From Nocardioides sp. SYSU D00038 (lineage in GTDB: Bacteria > Actinomycetota > Actinomycetes > Propionibacteriales > Nocardioidaceae): 64,000 bases of DNA. A model generated the notes under the pieces. The model saw only the letters and a list, made by a program, of their open reading frames with translations, had not been told where the DNA came from and ran no database searches. Both the position numbers and the translations under genes were made by a program. The stretch lies in NCBI RefSeq assembly GCF_016924665.1, contig NZ_JAFFJT010000030.1, positions 35,445-99,444 on the forward strand, written 5' to 3'. Of this stretch, positions 1 to 6,524 are shown piece after piece; position 1 is the stretch's first letter; each line of letters begins with the position of its first letter.

Positions 1-181
1 CTGGGGCTGGATGACGATCCAACACGAAGAGGTCCTCCCATCACGCACCCGCCCGGATGCTGCCCGGCAGTCTAAGCAGGTCCGGAGTGATCCGTGCCAC
101 CAGGACCTGCCGGGGGCTCGGCCGCACCCGCGTCGAGACCGGAGCGTTATGGAGCCGTGACCTGCGGTCGGCGAGAGCGGG

Positions 182-787
182 TCAGCCGCCGGCGAGGCCG
201 GGGCCGTGGGTGATGACCCCGTCGGCGACCTGGCGCATCGAGAGCCGCAGGTCCATCGCGGTCTTCTGGATCCACCGGAACGCCTCGGGCTCCGACAGCC
301 CGAGCTGCGCCTGGAGCACACCCTTGGCGCGCTCGACGGCCTTGCGGGTCTCGAGCCGCTCGGTGAGGTCGGCGACCTCGGCCTCGAGCAGCGAGAGCTC
401 GGCGAACCGGCTGACCGCCATCTCGATGGCCGGTACCAGGTCGGTCTTCGAGAACGGCTTGACCAGGTAGGCCATCGCGCCGGCGTCGCGGGCCCGCTCG
501 ACCAGCTCGCGCTGCGAGAAGGCGGTGAGGATCACGACGGGGGCGATCCGGTCGGCGGCGATCTGCTCGGCCGCCGCGATGCCGTCGAGCACCGGCATCT
601 TCACGTCGAGGATCACCAGGTCGGGGCGGTGCTCGCGGGCCTGCTCGACGGCGGTCGCGCCGTCGCCGGCCTGGGCCACGACGTCGTAGCCCTCCTCGGT
701 CAGCATCTCGGCGAGGTCCATCCGGATCAGCACCTCGTCCTCGCCGATGACCACGGTCCGCGTGGCGGTGCTGCTGGGGTCGCTCAC
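182..787 (-). CDS. pdtaR: ANTAR-domain response regulator (PdtaR-like)
   Basis: This 201-aa protein is a two-component output regulator that would bind RNA rather than DNA. The N-terminal receiver domain (about residues 10-125) shows acidic residues E16/D17, the phospho-acceptor D61 in VILDVKMP, and the switch residues T and K in ILTAF and YLVKPF. The C-terminal ANTAR helix bundle (about 128-190) contains the family's KAVERAKGVL and EAFRWIQKTAMD signatures. ANTAR proteins act as antiterminators by binding paired hairpins in nascent mRNA. It starts at GTG 787, 10 nt after a small upstream gene with which it probably forms an operon. It matches mycobacterial Rv1626 in architecture and in lying near pyk and a tRNA. 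No partner kinase is in view. Confidence 0.93.
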   Translation of the reverse strand: MSDPSSTATRTVVIGEDEVLIRMDLAEMLTEEGYDVVAQAGDGATAVEQAREHRPDLVILDVKMPVLDGIAAAEQIAADRIAPVVILTAFSQRELVERARDAGAMAYLVKPFSKTDLVPAIEMAVSRFAELSLLEAEVADLTERLETRKAVERAKGVLQAQLGLSEPEAFRWIQKTAMDLRLSMRQVADGVITHGPGLAGG

Positions 788-797
788 GCGGGACAGG

Positions 798-1010
798 CTA
801 GCGGCCCCCCACCGACGCCGACCGCCCAGGCCAGCCCGTGGGAACGGGCGTCGTGGCGGGCCGATGCGCCGCCGCCGACGCCACCGCCGCGAGCGCCGCC
901 GCGACCTCGGCTCGCTCGACGGCGCGACGCGAGCACTCGGTGGCCGCCGCGCGGGCGTTGGCGACCGCGCGCTCGTTGCTGGTCCGTGCCCACGCCCAGG
1001 GCCTCCACAT
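798..1010 (-). CDS. small basic helical protein upstream of the ANTAR regulator
   Basis: A 70-aa open frame that I judge real. Its ATG at 1010 is preceded by a strong Shine-Dalgarno sequence GGAGGA (1015-1020) with a 4-nt gap, and a good promoter lies further upstream. The product begins MWRPWAWARTSNERAVANAR and is then Ala/Arg/Glu-rich and likely helical to about residue 48, ending in a Pro/Gly-rich tail. There is no signal peptide and no membrane segment. It ends at TAG 798-800, only 10 nt before the start of the response regulator, so the two are probably co-transcribed. I do not recognise a named family. The role is unknown; co-regulation with the ANTAR protein is inferred from position only. 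Confidence 0.6.
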   Translation of the reverse strand: MWRPWAWARTSNERAVANARAAATECSRRAVERAEVAAALAAVASAAAHRPATTPVPTGWPGRSASVGGR

Positions 1011-1050
1011 GGCGTCCTCCGTCGCTCCCGAGTCGTCGCCGACGTCTCAA

Positions 1051-1079
1051 ATCCTAGTCAATCACTCGACTTTTGTCGA
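1051..1079 (-). promoter_or_regulatory. promoter for the small gene and ANTAR regulator
   Basis: On the minus strand TCGACA (1079-1074) and TAGGAT (1056-1051) are separated by exactly 17 bp. These match the housekeeping -35/-10 consensus in 5 of 6 and 4 of 6 positions. The expected transcript starts near 1044 and reaches the GGAGGA/ATG at 1010. The -35 overlaps a short inverted repeat (TCGAC-tttt-GTCGA) that could be an operator. Confidence 0.55.
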
Positions 1080-1103
1080 CTCGGCGCCGGTCTGCCGATC
1101 CAC

Positions 1104-1109
1104 TAGGCT
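1104..1109 (+). promoter_or_regulatory. -10 box upstream of the tRNA gene
   Basis: TAGGCT fits the actinobacterial TAnnnT -10 pattern and ends 13 nt before the first base of the tRNA, giving a short 5' leader. No convincing -35 hexamer is seen at the expected place near 1081-1086. Confidence 0.45.
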
Positions 1110-1122
1110 CGGCGCTGCTCCG

Positions 1123-1198
1123 GCCCCGGTAGCCCAACGGCAGAGGCGATGGTCTCAAACACCATTCAGTGTCGGTTCGAATCCGACCCGGGGCACCA
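1123..1198 (+). tRNA. tRNA with anticodon CAA (nominal Leu), short variable arm
   Basis: A full cloverleaf can be folded. The acceptor stem GCCCCGG (1123-1129) pairs with CCGGGGC (1188-1194). The D stem is GCCC with one mismatch, and the D loop carries the GG pair. The anticodon stem ATGGT/ACCAT closes the loop CTCAAAC, so the anticodon is CAA (1156-1158). The T stem GTCGG/CCGAC closes the loop TTCGAAT. Discriminator A1195 is followed by an encoded CCA. By anticodon it reads UUG (Leu). However the variable region is only about 5 nt, whereas bacterial tRNA-Leu normally has a long class II variable arm. The identity of the attached amino acid is therefore uncertain. It lies about 35 nt before a HTH-LAGLIDADG gene. 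Confidence 0.8.
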
Positions 1199-1232
1199 GC
1201 GGACGTCGGTGGTCACCGGCACCGTGGAGGCT

Positions 1233-1976
1233 GTGTACGACGATCCGACCCGCGACCGAGCACTGGCGATGCTGGCTGCCGGCCGCACCCTCTCGGAGAC
1301 CTCGCGTGCGCTCGGGATCAGCCGTGCGGCGCTGCGCGAGTGGCGCGACCAGCCTCGGGCCGGGCGCACCAACACCTGCCCGCGTACCCCGGGCCACGAG
1401 CCGTCCCCGGACGCGTACGTCGAGCTGCTGGGCTACTACCTCGGCGACGGGTGCATCTCCGACTGCGGTCGCTACCACTCCCTGCGCATCTCCTGCGACG
1501 CCGCGCTGCCCGGCGTCGTCAAGCGGGTGGCCGAGGTGCTGCAGCAGGTCCGCCCGGACGGCATCGTGCACCGGGTGCCGGCACCGGGCGCAGTCGTCGT
1601 GCAGGGCAACTGGAAGCACTGGCCCTGCCTCTTCCCCCAGCACGGCCCCGGGCGCAAGCACGACCGGGCGATCGTGCTCGAGGACTGGCAGCGACACCTG
1701 GTCGAGGCCCACCCGGGGCCGTTCCTGCGCGGGCTGTTCCACTCCGACGGGTCGCGGGTGCGCAACTGGGCGACCCGGACGGTCGCGGGGCGCCCGAAGC
1801 GCTACGACTACCCGCGCTGGCAGTTCACCAACACCTCCCCCGACATCCGGGAGCTGTGCACGTGGGCGCTGGACCTCGTCGGCATCGCGTGGCGCCAGTC
1901 GCGCTGGAACTGCGTCAGCGTCTCGCGGCGCGAGGCGGTCGCGGCTCTGGACGCGCTCATCGGCCCCAAGTCGTGA
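1233..1976 (+). CDS. HTH plus two-motif LAGLIDADG-type protein next to a tRNA
   Basis: A protein of about 247 aa with an N-terminal helix-turn-helix (about residues 8-40, ALAMLAAGRTLSETSRALG then ISRAALREW) followed by a LAGLIDADG-like endonuclease fold. The first motif is LLGYYLGDG (about 65-73, acidic D72) and the second is FLRGLFHSDG (164-173, acidic D172), so both catalytic-type aspartates are present. This resembles the LAGLIDADG_3 proteins of actinobacteria. The open frame extends back into the tRNA, which cannot be the real start. GTG 1233 or GTG 1224 is the likely start. It is free-standing, with no intron or intein around it. It could be a homing endonuclease, or a domesticated DNA- or RNA-binding protein working with the adjacent tRNA. 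The function is not established. Confidence 0.75.
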   Translation: MYDDPTRDRALAMLAAGRTLSETSRALGISRAALREWRDQPRAGRTNTCPRTPGHEPSPDAYVELLGYYLGDGCISDCGRYHSLRISCDAALPGVVKRVAEVLQQVRPDGIVHRVPAPGAVVVQGNWKHWPCLFPQHGPGRKHDRAIVLEDWQRHLVEAHPGPFLRGLFHSDGSRVRNWATRTVAGRPKRYDYPRWQFTNTSPDIRELCTWALDLVGIAWRQSRWNCVSVSRREAVAALDALIGPKS

Positions 1977-2014
1977 CGCCCAGGTCATGACCGAGCGCCG
2001 CCGCGGGAGTCACC

Positions 2015-2020
2015 TATGCT
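2015..2020 (+). promoter_or_regulatory. -10 box for a leaderless transcript
   Basis: TATGCT matches TAnnnT and ends 8 nt before GTG 2029. Transcription would start on or next to the start codon, giving a leaderless mRNA. This favours GTG 2029 over the upstream in-frame ATG at 1987. Confidence 0.5.
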
Positions 2021-2028
2021 CGTCGCTC

Positions 2029-2760
2029 GTGACCAGCAGCCCGCACGACGAGCCCGCCCCGCGCCGGATCCCCCGCCACCAGGTGGTGCGCCGACTGCTC
2101 GCGACCTACGACGACCCGCGCTACCTCGAGGTGGGCGTCAGCGCGGGACGCACCTTCCACCAGCTCGCTGCCAGCACGATGGTGGCGGTCGACCCGGAGT
2201 TCCGCTTCGACCACGTCGCGGCCGCCCGCGAGCACCCGCACGCGACGTACCACCCGGTCACCAGCGACGAGTACTTCGGCACCGTCATCGGTCGCGACGA
2301 CAAGTTCGAGGTGGTCTACCTCGACGGGCTGCACACCTTCGAGCAGACCCTGCGCGACCTGCTCAATGCCCTGGAGCACCTCACCCCCGACGGCGTGGTG
2401 GTGATCGACGACGTGCGGCCGCCGTCCTACCACGCCTCGCTGCCCGACCTCTCCCAGGTCGCCCGCCTGCGCGAGGCCGCCGGCGACCCCACGAAGGCGT
2501 GGATGGGCGACGTCTACCGGCTGGTGTGGTTCATCGACACCTTCTGCCAGCAGCTGACCTGGCGCACCGTCGCCAACAACCACGGTCAGGCCGTGGTCTG
2601 GCGGCAGCCGCGCCCGTCGGTCACCGAGCGGTCGGCGCGCGAGGTCGCCGAGCTGCCGTTCGAGCGGGTCGTGCTCGACCAGCAGGTGCTGCGGCTGGCC
2701 CGGTTCCGCGACATCGTCGCCGACTTCCGGGCCTGGCGCGGGCTGCCGCCCGAGAGCTGA
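2029..2760 (+). CDS. class I SAM methyltransferase (Methyltransf_24-like)
   Basis: A 243-aa cytosolic protein with the order of motifs expected of small class I methyltransferases. YLEVGVSAGRTF (about 24-35) is motif I, VAVDPEF is motif II, FEVVYLDGLHTFEQ is the acidic loop, and GVVVIDDV follows the next strand. The LDGLHTFE segment is typical of the Methyltransf_24 family, members of which modify sugars or small molecules; the substrate cannot be read from sequence. The start at GTG 2029 was chosen because a -10 box lies 8 nt upstream; ATG 1987 in the same frame would add 14 residues. It converges with the next gene on a shared hairpin, so it is a single-gene unit. Confidence 0.75.
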   Translation: MTSSPHDEPAPRRIPRHQVVRRLLATYDDPRYLEVGVSAGRTFHQLAASTMVAVDPEFRFDHVAAAREHPHATYHPVTSDEYFGTVIGRDDKFEVVYLDGLHTFEQTLRDLLNALEHLTPDGVVVIDDVRPPSYHASLPDLSQVARLREAAGDPTKAWMGDVYRLVWFIDTFCQQLTWRTVANNHGQAVVWRQPRPSVTERSAREVAELPFERVVLDQQVLRLARFRDIVADFRAWRGLPPES

Positions 2761-2765
2761 GCCGC

Positions 2766-2781
2766 GCTCGGCCGGCCGAGC
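2766..2781. terminator. palindrome between convergent genes
   Basis: GCTCGGCC is followed directly by its perfect inverse GGCCGAGC. It lies just after the stop at 2760 and touches the stop codon of the opposing gene, so it can serve as a bidirectional terminator. There is no clear U tract. Confidence 0.45.
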
Positions 2782-3392
2782 TAGGAGTTCTCGGGCAGGC
2801 AGAGGAAGAACGTGCGCGTCGGCAGGTAGAACGGGCGCGCCACCAGGACGTCGTAGCCCCGCTCCTCGAGCATCCGGAACAGCGCCTGCGGCCGCGGCCA
2901 GAACGAGTGCTCGTTGCCCCACGACGCCGTGGAGTGCTTGGCCTGGTCGGGCTCGCGGTAGTGGACGCCGGCGTAGCCCTGCACGGTCACGACCTCGGAG
3001 AGCTTGTGGTCCATCGGCGAGCGCGCGCCGTTGGCGACGTGGGTGTCGAGGATGAGCGGGGTGCCGCTCGCCCGGTCGAGCAGCGAGAGCTGGTCGTCGA
3101 GCGTCAGGTGGTAGAAGAGCCCGAGGCAGGCGATCAGGTCGTAGCCGCCGAGGTCGACGTCGCGGACGTCGCCTACCTCCCAGGTGATCCGGTCGTCGAC
3201 GGGGAACCGGTCGCCGCGGGCGTCGTGGGCGGTGACCTTCCACCCGCGGTCGGCGGCGTCGATCGCGAACTTGCCGTGGCCCGCGCCGAGGTCGATCATC
3301 CGCCCCGGCTCGACGTGGCCCAGCATCCGGCGGAACCACTTGAAGCGAAGGGCGTGGGTGTGCTCGTCGACCCCACCGTTGGGCGTAGGCAT
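2781..3392 (-). CDS. class I SAM-dependent methyltransferase
   Basis: A 203-aa protein with a clear SAM-binding core. MIDLGAGHGKFAIDAADRG (about 32-50) is motif I, VTAHDARGDR is motif II, WEVGDVRDVDL is motif III, and YDLIACLGLFYHL is motif IV. The C-terminal third (WGNEHSFWPRPQALFRMLEE, then VARPFYLPTRTFFLCLP) resembles DUF1698/TehB-like enzymes acting on small molecules, but the substrate is unknown. It starts at ATG 3392, 12 nt downstream of the pyk stop codon, so it may be read through from pyk. It is convergent with the other methyltransferase; the two share no obvious sequence. Confidence 0.75.
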   Translation of the reverse strand: MPTPNGGVDEHTHALRFKWFRRMLGHVEPGRMIDLGAGHGKFAIDAADRGWKVTAHDARGDRFPVDDRITWEVGDVRDVDLGGYDLIACLGLFYHLTLDDQLSLLDRASGTPLILDTHVANGARSPMDHKLSEVVTVQGYAGVHYREPDQAKHSTASWGNEHSFWPRPQALFRMLEERGYDVLVARPFYLPTRTFFLCLPENS

Positions 3393-3403
3393 GCCTCAGC
3401 CTC

Positions 3404-4864
3404 TCACGCGCGCTTGTAGGCCGGCGCGACCTCGTTGATCGCGTCGCCCATCCGGTGGATCCGCAGTGCGTTGGTCGAGCCGGGGATGCCGGGCGGCGAC
3501 CCGGCGATGATCACCACGAGGTCGCCCTCGGTGACCCGGCCGATCTCCAGCAGCTGCTCGTCGACCTGGCGGACCATCTCGTCGGTGTGCTGCACCTGCG
3601 AGGTCTTGAACGTCTCGACGCCCCACGACAGCGCGAGCTGCGAGCGCACCCGCGCCTCGGGCGTGAAGGCCAGCACCGGCACCGGGCCGCGCAGCCGCGA
3701 CATCCGGCGGGCGGAGTCGCCGCTCTGGGTGAACGCCACGACGTACTTGGCGTCGACCCGCTGGGCGACCTCCTCGGCGGCCTTGGCGATGATGCCGGAG
3801 CGGGTGTGCGGGTCCCAGTCGATCTGGCCGATGTCGCCGATGCCGTCGTCGTCGTGGGCGTGCAGCTCGGCGGAGGTGATGATCCGGGCCATCGTCTCGA
3901 CGGTGTGCACGGGGTACTCCCCCACGCTGGTCTCGCCCGACAGCATCACCGCGTCGGCGCCGTCGAGGACGGCGTTCGCGACGTCGGAGGCCTCGGCCCG
4001 GGTGGGCGCGGGGTTGGTGATCATCGACTCCAGCATCTGGGTCGCCACGATCACCGGCTTGGCGTTGAGTCGGGCCTTGTTGATCACCTGCTTCTGCAGG
4101 AACGGCACGTCCTCGAGCGGGCACTCCACGCCGAGGTCGCCGCGGGCGACCATGAACATGTCGAAGGCGTCGATCACCTCGTCGAGGTTGGCGATCGCCT
4201 GCGGTTTCTCGATCTTGGCGATGATCGGGAGCACGACCCCCTCCTCGCGCATGACCTTGCGGACGTCCTCGGCGTCGGCGGCGTTGCGCACGAAGCTCAG
4301 CGCGATGAAGTCGACCCCGAGCCGGAGCGCGAACCGCAGGTCCTCGACGTCCTTCTCCGACAGCGCCGGCACCGAGACGGCGACGCCGGGCAGGTTGATG
4401 CCCTTGTGGTTGCTCACCGGGCCGCCGACCAGCACCTCGGTGCGCACGTCCTGGCCCTCGACCCCGGTGACCCGGAGCCGGACCTTGCCGTCGTCGATGA
4501 GGATCGGATCACCCACGTTGACGTCGCCGGGCAGCCCGGCGTACGTCGTGCCGGCGACCTGGTCGTCGCCCGGGACCTCGCGGGTGGTGATCGTCCAGGC
4601 CTGCCCGCGTCGGAGCTGGGCCTTGCCCTCGGCGAAGGTCGCGAGGCGGATCTTCGGGCCCTGGAGGTCGGCGAAGATGCCGACGCCGTGGCCGCTGGTG
4701 TCGCTGGCCTCGCGGACCAGGCGGTACGCCTCGGCGTGGTCGGCCTGGGTGCCGTGGCTCATGTTCAGCCGGGCGACGTCCATCCCCGCATAGACCAGTT
4801 CCTTGATCCGCCGGGCGGACGCGGTGGCCGGCCCCAGCGTGCACACGATCTTCGCTCTTCGCAC
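3404..4864 (-). CDS. pyk: pyruvate kinase
   Basis: A 486-aa enzyme converting phosphoenolpyruvate and ADP to pyruvate and ATP, the last step of glycolysis. It opens with MRRAKIVCTLGPAT and has the N-terminal barrel motif MDVARLNMSHG. The catalytic signature IIAKIEKPQAI contains the active lysine, and MVARGDLGVE and MLSGETSVGEYP follow. A lid domain is inserted at about 70-165. The C-terminal allosteric domain (about 340-480) includes AFTQSGDSARRMSR. Length is normal for the family. The GTG start at 4864 follows a -10 box by 6 nt, which suggests a leaderless mRNA. It lies downstream of gltBD on the same strand but is separated by a hairpin and has its own promoter. Confidence 0.97.
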   Translation of the reverse strand: MRRAKIVCTLGPATASARRIKELVYAGMDVARLNMSHGTQADHAEAYRLVREASDTSGHGVGIFADLQGPKIRLATFAEGKAQLRRGQAWTITTREVPGDDQVAGTTYAGLPGDVNVGDPILIDDGKVRLRVTGVEGQDVRTEVLVGGPVSNHKGINLPGVAVSVPALSEKDVEDLRFALRLGVDFIALSFVRNAADAEDVRKVMREEGVVLPIIAKIEKPQAIANLDEVIDAFDMFMVARGDLGVECPLEDVPFLQKQVINKARLNAKPVIVATQMLESMITNPAPTRAEASDVANAVLDGADAVMLSGETSVGEYPVHTVETMARIITSAELHAHDDDGIGDIGQIDWDPHTRSGIIAKAAEEVAQRVDAKYVVAFTQSGDSARRMSRLRGPVPVLAFTPEARVRSQLALSWGVETFKTSQVQHTDEMVRQVDEQLLEIGRVTEGDLVVIIAGSPPGIPGSTNALRIHRMGDAINEVAPAYKRA

Positions 4865-4870
4865 GGGACC

Positions 4871-4897
4871 AACCTAGCGAACCTTGGAACGATCCAA
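4871..4897 (-). promoter_or_regulatory. pyk promoter with a small palindrome
   Basis: On the minus strand TAGGTT (4876-4871) lies 6 nt before the GTG start of pyk, a leaderless arrangement. Just upstream is the hyphenated palindrome TTGGA-acga-TCCAA (4884-4897), in the place where an operator or -35 element would sit. No regulator is identified. Confidence 0.5.
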
Positions 4898-4934
4898 CAC
4901 CTGACCGGCCGGTAGCCTCGCTTTCCCTGGCCGG

Positions 4935-4966
4935 CCGGCCCGCGGTCGCGCCGCGGACCGGGCCGG
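4935..4966 (-). terminator. GC hairpin after gltD
   Basis: CCGGCCCG (4935-4942) pairs with CGGGCCGG (4959-4966), and part of the loop can pair too. It lies 20 nt after the gltD stop on the minus strand. The stem is strong but there is no U-run, as is common in high-GC actinobacteria. Confidence 0.5.
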
Positions 4967-4985
4967 TGGGAGGCGCTCGGACCGG

Positions 4986-6452
4986 TCAGACCACGAGGGG
5001 GCGCTCGGTCGGCAGGATCGGCGCCGGCAGCGTGGTCGACCCGGTGAGGAACTCGTCGACGGCCGCGGCGGCGGCCCGGCCCTCGGCGATCGCCCAGACG
5101 ATCAGGCTCTGGCCGCGCCCGGCGTCGCCGGCCACGAAGACCCCGGGCACCGACGACTGGTAGGAGGAGTCGCGGGCCACGTTGCCGCGCTCGTCGAGGT
5201 CGACGCCCAGCTGCTCGACCAGGCCGGGCTTCTCCGGTCCGAGGAAGCCCATCGCGAACAGCACCAGCTCGGCCGGGATCTCCCGCTCGGTGCCCTCGAG
5301 CTCGACCAGCCTACCGTCCTCGAACCGGACGTCGACCAGCCGCAGCGCCCGCACGTTGCCGTGCTCGTCACCGAGGAACTCCTTGGTCGAGACGCCGTAG
5401 ACCCGGTCGCCGGCCTCCTCGTGCGCCGAGGAGACCCGGAACGTCATCGGGTACGTCGGCCACGGCTGCCCGGCCGGCCGCGTCTGCGGGGGCTCGGGCA
5501 TGATCTCCAGCTGGGTGATCGACGCGGCGCCGTGGCGGGTCGAGGTGCCGAGGCAGTCGGCGCCGGTGTCGCCGCCGCCGATGATGACGACGTTCTTGCC
5601 GGTGGCCATGATCTGGCCCTCGACCTCCTCGCCCAGCGCGGCCCGGTTGGCCTGCGGCAGGAACTCCATCGCCTGGTGGATGCCACCCAGCTCGCGGCCG
5701 GGGATCGGCAGGTCGCGGGGCTCGGTGGCGCCCATCGCGAGCACCACGGCATCGTAGCGGTCGCGGAGGCTCTCGCCCGTCAGGTCGCTGCCGACGTCGA
5801 CGCCGGCCCGGAAGACCGTGCCCTCGCGACGCATCTGCTCCAGCCGCCGGTCGAGGTGCTTCTTCTCCATCTTGAACTCGGGGATGCCGTAGCGCAGCAG
5901 TCCGCCGACCTTGTCGGCCCGCTCGTAGACGGCGACGGTGTGCCCCGCCCGGGTGAGCTGCTGGGCGGCGGCCAGGCCGGCGGGGCCGGAGCCGACGACG
6001 GCCACGGTGCGGCCCGAGAGCCACTCCGGGGGCTGGGGCCGCACGAAGCCGGACTCCCAGGCCTTGTCGATGATCGAGACCTCGACGTTCTTGATGGTGA
6101 CCGGGTCCTGGTTGATGCCCAGCACGCAGGCGGTCTCGCAGGGCGCCGGGCAGAGGCGACCGGTGAACTCCGGGAAGTTGTTGGTCGCGTGGAGGCGCTC
6201 GATGGCGCCCTCCCAGTCGTCGCGCCAGACCAGGTCGTTCCACTCCGGGATGATGTTGCCCAGTGGGCATCCCTGGTGGCAGAACGGGATGCCGCAGTCC
6301 ATGCAGCGACCGGCCTGGGTGGTGATGATCGGCAGCAGGGCCCGCCCGACGCTGCCGGGGTAGACCTCGTTCCAGTCCTGGACCCGCTCCTCGACGGGGC
6401 GGCGGGCGGCGACCTCGCGGCCGTCCTTGAGGAAGCCCTTGGGGTCAGCCAT
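4986..6452 (-). CDS. gltD: glutamate synthase small (beta) subunit
   Basis: This 488-aa FAD protein passes electrons from NADPH to the large GltB subunit. The N-terminal Cys-rich region has CMDCGIPFCHQGCPLGN and LCPAPCETAC, which ligate two [4Fe-4S] clusters. The FAD-binding GxGxxG is in VAVVGSGPAGLAAAQQL (about 150-165). A second Rossmann site is VVIIGGGDTGADCLG (about 288-302). The C-terminal GVFVAGDAGRGQSLIVWAI contacts FAD. The ATG at 6452 has a good Shine-Dalgarno GGAGGT and lies 72 nt after gltB, so the pair forms one operon. Length matches actinobacterial GltD. The enzyme makes two glutamates from glutamine and 2-oxoglutarate. Confidence 0.97.
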   Translation of the reverse strand: MADPKGFLKDGREVAARRPVEERVQDWNEVYPGSVGRALLPIITTQAGRCMDCGIPFCHQGCPLGNIIPEWNDLVWRDDWEGAIERLHATNNFPEFTGRLCPAPCETACVLGINQDPVTIKNVEVSIIDKAWESGFVRPQPPEWLSGRTVAVVGSGPAGLAAAQQLTRAGHTVAVYERADKVGGLLRYGIPEFKMEKKHLDRRLEQMRREGTVFRAGVDVGSDLTGESLRDRYDAVVLAMGATEPRDLPIPGRELGGIHQAMEFLPQANRAALGEEVEGQIMATGKNVVIIGGGDTGADCLGTSTRHGAASITQLEIMPEPPQTRPAGQPWPTYPMTFRVSSAHEEAGDRVYGVSTKEFLGDEHGNVRALRLVDVRFEDGRLVELEGTEREIPAELVLFAMGFLGPEKPGLVEQLGVDLDERGNVARDSSYQSSVPGVFVAGDAGRGQSLIVWAIAEGRAAAAAVDEFLTGSTTLPAPILPTERPLVV

Positions 6453-6524
6453 CAGGCACCTCCCTCCATGGTCGTGGTGTCAGGGGCGGTGCGGGCCGTC
6501 GTGGGCCGCACCGGGGGGTGACGG

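Noticed and set aside
1..181. A gene start or regulatory element at the left edge.
   Set aside because: No convincing coding frame, hairpin or promoter was found; it is short and GC-rich.
1149..1232. An in-frame ATG at 1149 that would extend the LAGLIDADG protein upstream.
   Set aside because: It lies inside the tRNA anticodon arm; translation from a mature tRNA gene is not plausible.
838..2028. A long plus-strand frame that would fuse sequence from 838 to the first methyltransferase.
   Set aside because: It crosses the tRNA and the LAGLIDADG gene in another frame; the methyltransferase motifs begin only after GTG 2029.
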